This document shows, one piece after another, positions 23,778-26,815 of a DNA stretch of 26,815 nt; the first letter of the stretch is position 1; each line of letters starts with the position of its first letter. The DNA is from Geoglobus sp. GTDB taxonomy: Archaea; Halobacteriota; Archaeoglobi; Archaeoglobales; Archaeoglobaceae. Below the pieces are notes generated by a model. It searched no databases. It saw only the letters and a program-made list of their open reading frames with translations, and had not been told where the DNA came from. The position numbers were made by a program, and so were the translations under genes. The stretch is from assembly GCA_027019885.1 (NCBI GenBank), contig JALUWC010000503.1, forward strand, positions 1-26,815, in the 5' to 3' direction.

Positions 23778-24359
23778 ATGGAAATAAACATAAAAAAATC
23801 GGCACTCGTTCTGGTTGAATTCCAGAACCAGTGGACTGAAAGGGGCCTGTATCACCGATTGATCAGGGGACAGCTGGAATCAAGAAATGTGCTGGAAAAT
23901 ACCCGATTTCTCGTAAGGGAAGCAAGGAAAAATGGTATTAGGATTATTCATGCACCTCTGGTAATTGACCCTGAAAGGAAAAAAGGATGGCTGGCTCGTC
24001 TGACTTCTGGTAGAGTTTTTACAAAGAATACCTGGAAATCCAAATTCACAGAAGGTGTTCACGAAGAAGGCGACCTAATTGTTGAAGGAAGATATGCATT
24101 CGATGCCTTTACTGGAAGTAACCTGGAGCAGCTATTGGAAGACAACCAGATTGAAACGGTGTTTCTCTGCGGTTTTACAACAGACCAGTGCGTGGCCAAG
24201 ACCATGAAAACAGCTTTAAAAAAGGGATTCAGAAGTTTTCTTGTTTCAGACTGCACCGCTACGCTTAATCACTTTCTTCAGAGTAGGACTGAAAAAGGCT
24301 TTCAGGGAAAGGTTGTGAGTTCCCGGGAGGTTTTGGATATGATTGGGCAGATGGAGTAG
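23778..24359 (+). CDS. Isochorismatase-like cysteine hydrolase
   Basis: A 193-residue cysteine hydrolase of the isochorismatase/nicotinamidase superfamily. The first strand and motif ALVLVEFQNQW is followed by GIRIIHAPLVI. The nucleophile is the cysteine in LCGFTTDQCVAKTMKTALKK, preceded by a loop IVEGRYAFDAFTGSNLEQLL. In well-studied members the triad is Asp-Lys-Cys; here the Asp position is Glu (VEF) and the Lys position appears to be Arg (GRYAFDAF). Both are conservative, so activity may persist with altered specificity. Substrate unknown; it could be an amide, an N-carbamoyl compound or an isochorismate-like ether. A GAGGAGG ribosome-binding site precedes ATG 23778. It is divergent from the TrmB-type regulator, likely its controller. 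Confidence 0.85.
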   Translation: MEINIKKSALVLVEFQNQWTERGLYHRLIRGQLESRNVLENTRFLVREARKNGIRIIHAPLVIDPERKKGWLARLTSGRVFTKNTWKSKFTEGVHEEGDLIVEGRYAFDAFTGSNLEQLLEDNQIETVFLCGFTTDQCVAKTMKTALKKGFRSFLVSDCTATLNHFLQSRTEKGFQGKVVSSREVLDMIGQME

Positions 24360-24591
24360 AAAATTGCGGTCTTCTAATGCGGACTGAAGTGTTCGTAGCT
24401 AAAGACCGTATCAGAAGTCGGAACACTTCAACACCAGAATCTTCATGAGACTGATAGAAAACGAGCTTCATTCCGGGTTTCAGTTGCTTCCAGACTGTCA
24501 CTGACTTGAAAAAACATCCTTGCCCTCCTTGGAAAAAACAATCCATAAACTGCCTGGGAATTGGGTAGGTTACGCCTGAAATTTCAACCAT
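24265..24591 (-). pseudogene. Truncated DUF365 gene
   Basis: The first about 54 residues match the archaeal DUF365 family (PUA/ASCH-like): GVTYPIPRQFMDCFFQGG, then VTVWKQLKPGMKLVFYQSHE followed by DSG. After DSGVEV the reading changes into low-similarity sequence (RLLIRSLATNTSVRIRRPQF) and then runs antisense through the end of the hydrolase gene to a stop at 24265. Full family members are roughly 150 residues, so the C-terminal two thirds is lost or replaced. The break lies in a cluster of inverted repeats (24367-24429). It starts at ATG 24591, overlapping the HicB-like stop by one base, so it was once part of that operon. Confidence 0.6.
24367..24429. repeat. Interleaved inverted repeats at the DUF365 breakpoint
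   Basis: Three inverted pairs overlap here. GAAGTGTTC (24386-24394) pairs with GAACACTTC (24421-24429), 9 of 9. CGGTCTT (24367-24373) pairs with AAGACCG (24402-24408), 7 of 7. CTTCTAATGCGG (24371-24382) pairs with CCGTATCAGAAG (24406-24417), 10 of 12. They cannot all form one hairpin. This could be a scar of an inversion, a remnant of a mobile element end, or a complex bidirectional terminator between the convergent genes. Confidence 0.55.
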
Positions 24592-24830
24592 CAAACCACC
24601 TTGGCCTTGATATTCTCCATAACCTCTTTGAGCAGTTCCTTTCCCATGGGTTTTGGGATCTCTCTGCCTTCTTTCTTGGAAGCTTCGATCCACAGCTCAA
24701 TGGCAACCTTTATTTCCTTCAAAGCTTCCTCTTCAGTCTCGCCAAATGCAGAGCAGTCAGGCAGCTCGGGGACTACAGCGATGTATCCTTCATCTTCCTC
24801 ACTGTGGAAGATTTCGATTGTGTAGCGCAT
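24591..24830 (-). CDS. HicB-like antitoxin-type protein
   Basis: A 79-residue HicB-family protein with the partial RNase H-like fold: MRYTIEIFHSEEDEGYIAVV, PELPDCSAFGETEEEALKEI, KVAIELWIEASKKEGREIP. These match the conserved HicB N-terminal block (GYxAxxPELPGCxSxGxTxEEAlxN). HicB neutralises the mRNA-cleaving toxin HicA, but no HicA-like small gene with its catalytic His is visible beside it, so it may be an orphan or may pair with another toxin in the cluster. It sits 6 nt below the DUF2283 gene. Confidence 0.8.
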   Translation of the reverse strand: MRYTIEIFHSEEDEGYIAVVPELPDCSAFGETEEEALKEIKVAIELWIEASKKEGREIPKPMGKELLKEVMENIKAKVV

Positions 24831-24836
24831 ATCAAC

Positions 24837-25079
24837 CTAGATCTGAGCTTTGACCTTCAGCCGGCTGGCATTCAAGATCGTTATGCCTACAAGCTTGTCA
24901 TCTCTGAACCTCAGCAGAACCCCTTCCTCTGCAACTTCCGTATCCGTAGCTTTCTGAGGTCTCTCAAAACTTATGTAGAGCACATCAGCTTCCTTATCGT
25001 AGTCAACGTGAAATTTCTTTACGGGAAAATCAAGCAGCATGGGAACTGCACTGATTATCCTTTTTACTTCTTCTGCCAT
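24837..25079 (-). CDS. DUF2283 family protein (probable antitoxin-like)
   Basis: An 80-residue DUF2283 protein. The diagnostic core is VDYDKEADVLYISFERPQKA followed by TDTEVAEEGVLLRFRDDKLV and GITILNASRL. Members are small beta-rich proteins that commonly lie next to small toxin-like genes in archaea and bacteria. The gene overlaps the upstream 101-residue gene by 16 nt, which supports a two-gene toxin-antitoxin arrangement. The function is not demonstrated for the family. Confidence 0.8.
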   Translation of the reverse strand: MAEEVKRIISAVPMLLDFPVKKFHVDYDKEADVLYISFERPQKATDTEVAEEGVLLRFRDDKLVGITILNASRLKVKAQI

Positions 25080-25369
25080 ACTATTCCCCTCTTCAAGATT
25101 TTATCCACTTTCTTAGTTAAGAAAGCTGTTATTATAAAACCATCGTTCTCAACTTCTTTGTACACAACTACGATATGCTTCAGATTGATTTTTCTAATGG
25201 CTAACAGTTCATCAATCCATCCCTTAACTATGAAGTCAGGGTCTTCAACCGTGAGCAGGACTTCATCTGACAGGCCTGCAAGCTCATCATGGTTTTCGAC
25301 GATGTGGAACCATCTTTCTTCCGTTAATCTGATTGGAATTCCATTTTTTGAGATAGCAATGCCTATCAT
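25064..25369 (-). CDS. Putative toxin, BECR/PBECR-like small protein
   Basis: A 101-residue protein: an N-terminal [20 protein letters not shown] helix, then [20 protein letters not shown], then two strands [20 protein letters not shown] and [15 protein letters not shown] His-containing helix before a set of beta strands ending in a TAFLTKK motif resembles the BECR-fold (RelE/barnase/colicin-like) nucleases often paired with DUF2283. The family assignment is tentative. Start overlaps the EVE gene stop by 4 nt; the end overlaps DUF2283. Confidence 0.6.
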   Translation of the reverse strand: MIGIAISKNGIPIRLTEERWFHIVENHDELAGLSDEVLLTVEDPDFIVKGWIDELLAIRKINLKHIVVVYKEVENDGFIITAFLTKKVDKILKRGIVWQKK

Positions 25370-25806
25370 CTTTCACCCACGATGAGCTGGAAGTCTTCCT
25401 CTGGGATTTCTCTCATTGCCTTCCCCATCAGATGCCCGCTCCACTTCTGCTTGTTGGTGATGAATTTCAGCTTGGGAATTAGAGGTTTGAATTCAACAGG
25501 CTTACCGAAGATTTTGACTGGTTTGAGCTTGATTCTCAGAGGGAAGGTTTCGTTTCCCATGCCTTTTGGAGATTTGAAAATCCTGCTTGAATCTCTGAAA
25601 ACTTCAGATATGGCTTCGTAAATCGCAACTATTCTCGGTTCTTTAACTTCGTCTTTATCTCTTTCCTGTTTGAGATAGATGAGGAGTTTGTCTCCCGGCT
25701 TAACCTTTGCAATCGTGTTTTTGTGTCTTTCAGGCACACCCCAGACGTTCTTTTCTTTTATAACCTTCCAGTTATCCTCGTTGGTTATGCAGAGCCAGTA
25801 AGCCAT
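25366..25806 (-). CDS. EVE domain protein (YTH/PUA-like)
   Basis: A 146-residue stand-alone EVE protein: [20 protein letters not shown], then [20 protein letters not shown], a variable loop, [19 protein letters not shown], and a tail [23 protein letters not shown] domains bind modified bases in DNA or RNA through an aromatic pocket and occur with restriction and toxin-antitoxin systems. Here it is the first gene of the cluster EVE, BECR-like, DUF2283, HicB, DUF365 fragment. GGTGGT lies just upstream of the ATG at 25806; a TATA-like GGTTTATC near 25841-25848 may be its promoter. Confidence 0.87.
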   Translation of the reverse strand: MAYWLCITNEDNWKVIKEKNVWGVPERHKNTIAKVKPGDKLLIYLKQERDKDEVKEPRIVAIYEAISEVFRDSSRIFKSPKGMGNETFPLRIKLKPVKIFGKPVEFKPLIPKLKFITNKQKWSGHLMGKAMREIPEEDFQLIVGER

Positions 25807-26103
25807 AAGACCACCATCGTATTATTTTTCGAGATTAATAGATAAACCTTGCCTAAGATTCATCTAGGAGTTTCTCAATTCTCTCAACAAACTCAAATTC
25901 GATATTCAGTGCAGATTCTGTCTCTGGTTGCAAAGTAGGATGCATCATGCTGATCCGCATGCCTCGTTTCCCTCAATCTGTCAAACGGGTCGATCTGCTC
26001 CCTTTTATGGTGAAGTTCAAAGGCTGGAGTCTTCAAGCTTTTCCTTCCTTGCCTTCGCACTTATCTCTTCTACCGGGATGAATTCTTCTATCAGCAGCCT
26101 CAT
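25807..26103 (-). other. Decayed region between the EVE gene and the truncated VapC
   Basis: This stretch has no intact gene. It contains the DUF1156-like N-terminal fragment (26017-26103), followed in another frame by a possible 47-codon fragment from TTG 26036 to TGA 25893 (KTPAFELHHKREQIDPFDRL, then HADQHDASYFATRDRI). A third frame ends in ALNIEFEFVERIEKLLDES (stop just below 25861). The three pieces read as shifted remnants of one or more lost genes. The 3' end carries the EVE promoter. Confidence 0.45.
26017..26103 (-). pseudogene. N-terminal remnant of a DUF1156 DNA methylase gene
   Basis: The 28-codon ORF begins MRLLIEEFIPVEEISAKARK, then EK and an abrupt LEDSSL stop. This opening closely resembles the start of DUF1156-type adenine-specific DNA methylases, where LIEEWLP-EEI---S-REK leads to a conserved HxWWARRPL segment. 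That segment, and the rest of the gene of several hundred codons, is absent. It follows the VapC-like ORF by 4 nt. The similarity is recognised by eye over about 22 residues and needs a profile search to confirm. Confidence 0.5.
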
Positions 26104-26107
26104 TGCA

Positions 26108-26431
26108 TCACCTAATCCACAGGAGGTCTGGATAGACTCCATTGAACTCCTTATCTCCTATCACGATTACCCCTTTCTTGTCAGTAGCGGTTGCAACAAC
26201 AAAGACATCGGCATAGGATAGTTTGTGCACAGCTTTGATTCTTGCAACGATCAATGCGATGCTCTCGTCAACTCCAACAAACTCCATATCCCACCTCTTC
26301 ACGATTGCTATCGCCTCATTTGCTTTTACAACACCCAATTCTCTTGCTACGATGTAGTAAACCTCACCGAGATTGACGTAATTCATGAACAGCTTTATCT
26401 CTTCTCTTTCAGCCCTTTCAATCACCCACAT
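26108..26431 (-). pseudogene. N-terminally truncated VapC (PIN-domain) toxin
   Basis: The 107-residue ORF is the C-terminal four fifths of a VapC ribonuclease. Family blocks are NYVNLGEVYYIVARELG (acidic E), LSYADVFVVATATDKKGVIV (acidic D) and IGDKEFNGV (acidic D). The first 20-25 residues, which contain the invariant DTS/DTN catalytic aspartate, are missing. The in-frame sequence upstream of ATG 26431 (SESFSLLRT) does not resemble it. Three of four metal ligands alone should not give an active nuclease. No VapB gene is present. Alternatively a short active variant could exist, but this is unlikely. Confidence 0.65.
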
Positions 26432-26453
26432 TGTTCTTAATAAGCTGAATGAT

Positions 26454-26815
26454 TCACTTCTCTGTTTCTTTTGTTTTCAAAATCACCTTAATGGCCTTTC
26501 CTATTCTTTGTATGAACTCCTCAGCCTCAGTTAGGATTTCTTTTGCCTCATCCCTGCTGGCTTTGTAGTAAACATCGTAATCAACTCTTTCCCTCATCTG
26601 CATACCCTTGGCAAGTGTTCTGCCGTAAATTTCCTCGATAAACCCTTCATTAACGAATTTTAAGCCAAGCTCGTAAACAACCCCTCTGTGTGTCTTCGGA
26701 TAAATCCCTTTTAAGCTCAGGAGAGCTTTAGAAGCATAAAACATGGAGTAGTATGCCTGACTTGTCGATGCATTGTATTTGCCGCTTTCAAACAGAATTC
26801 TCGCAGATTCAATTG
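26454..26815 (-). CDS. HEPN-domain protein, UPF0332-like (5' end outside window)
   Basis: At least 119 residues, entering from the right edge. The frame upstream of the first internal Met reads IESARILFESGKYNASTSQA, then YYSMFYASKALLSLKGIYPK and THRGVVYELG, so the true start lies beyond 26815. The SxAYYxMFyAxkALL pattern and DYDVYYKASRDEAKEILTEA are typical of UPF0332 HEPN proteins, which form four-helix bundles. They often work with a nucleotidyltransferase antitoxin (MNT) that may lie outside the window. C-terminal KETEK stop at 26454. Confidence 0.85.
   Translation of the reverse strand, partial: IESARILFESGKYNASTSQAYYSMFYASKALLSLKGIYPKTHRGVVYELGLKFVNEGFIEEIYGRTLAKGMQMRERVDYDVYYKASRDEAKEILTEAEEFIQRIGKAIKVILKTKETEK

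Noticed and set aside
24367..24429. Possible CRISPR or IS element
   Set aside because: Only one set of short interleaved repeats is present, with no spacer array, no transposase ORF and no target duplication visible, so it is reported as a repeat only.
24561..25385. 274-codon open frame on the + strand
   Set aside because: It runs antisense through DUF365, HicB, DUF2283 and the BECR-like gene, all of which have recognisable sequences on the minus strand.

Overview
The window looks like a chromosome segment from a hyperthermophilic euryarchaeon, most likely a member of the Archaeoglobales. The supporting genes are an archaeal histone, a complete A-type (V-type) ATP synthase operon, an acetyl-CoA synthase (CdhC)-like protein, a membrane-bound quinone/phenazine-linked [NiFe] hydrogenase with cytochrome b, RtcA, DUF99, DUF61, an SAM hydroxide adenosyltransferase and TrmB-type regulators. 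Several promoters have a TATA-like box about 25 nt before the start codon, as in leaderless archaeal transcripts. The species cannot be fixed from the sequence alone. I saw no tRNA, rRNA or CRISPR array.

Layout. (1) 1-1112, + strand: the tail of an unseen gene, a winged-helix regulator, a 58-residue 2[4Fe-4S] ferredoxin and a 190-residue protein, all overlapping. (2) 1105-3244, - strand: a membrane-anchored coiled-coil surface protein, then a YjbQ-family protein coupled to a SLOG/TIGR00725-type nucleotide-binding protein. (3) 3313-5473, + strand: a CdhC-like protein that keeps the four [4Fe-4S] cysteines but lacks the Cys-Gly-Cys nickel site, followed by RtcA. (4) 5638-8916, + strand: a three-gene [NiFe] hydrogenase operon (Tat-exported small subunit, cytochrome b, large subunit). 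(5) 8923-18025, - strand: ATP synthase genes in the order H-I-K-E-C-F-A-B-D, then two tiny genes (one a single-span membrane protein) and DUF99. (6) 18131-22118, - strand: nitroreductase, SAM hydroxide adenosyltransferase, DUF61, an SDH/ClpP-class membrane protease, MoaD and MoeA. (7) 22456-24359: histone, then a divergent pair of TrmB-like regulator and cysteine hydrolase sharing a promoter region with an inverted repeat. (8) 24265-26815, - strand: an accessory island of toxin-antitoxin-like and modified-base-reader genes (HEPN, truncated VapC, EVE, a putative BECR-type toxin, DUF2283, HicB, broken DUF365, remnant of a DUF1156 DNA methylase).

How the parts may work together: the hydrogenase would oxidise H2 on the outer face of the membrane and pass electrons through cytochrome b to a lipid-soluble carrier, helping build the ion gradient used by the ATP synthase encoded next to it on the opposite strand. 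The MoaD/MoeA pair serves molybdenum/tungsten cofactor synthesis.

The most unusual items are the CdhC-like protein with a dismantled nickel site, the Asp-for-Cys substitution at the proximal cluster of the hydrogenase small subunit, the MoaD whose Gly-Gly is followed by three residues, the unlisted small genes (ferredoxin, 52-residue membrane protein) and the partly decayed defence/toxin island with interleaved inverted repeats at one breakpoint.
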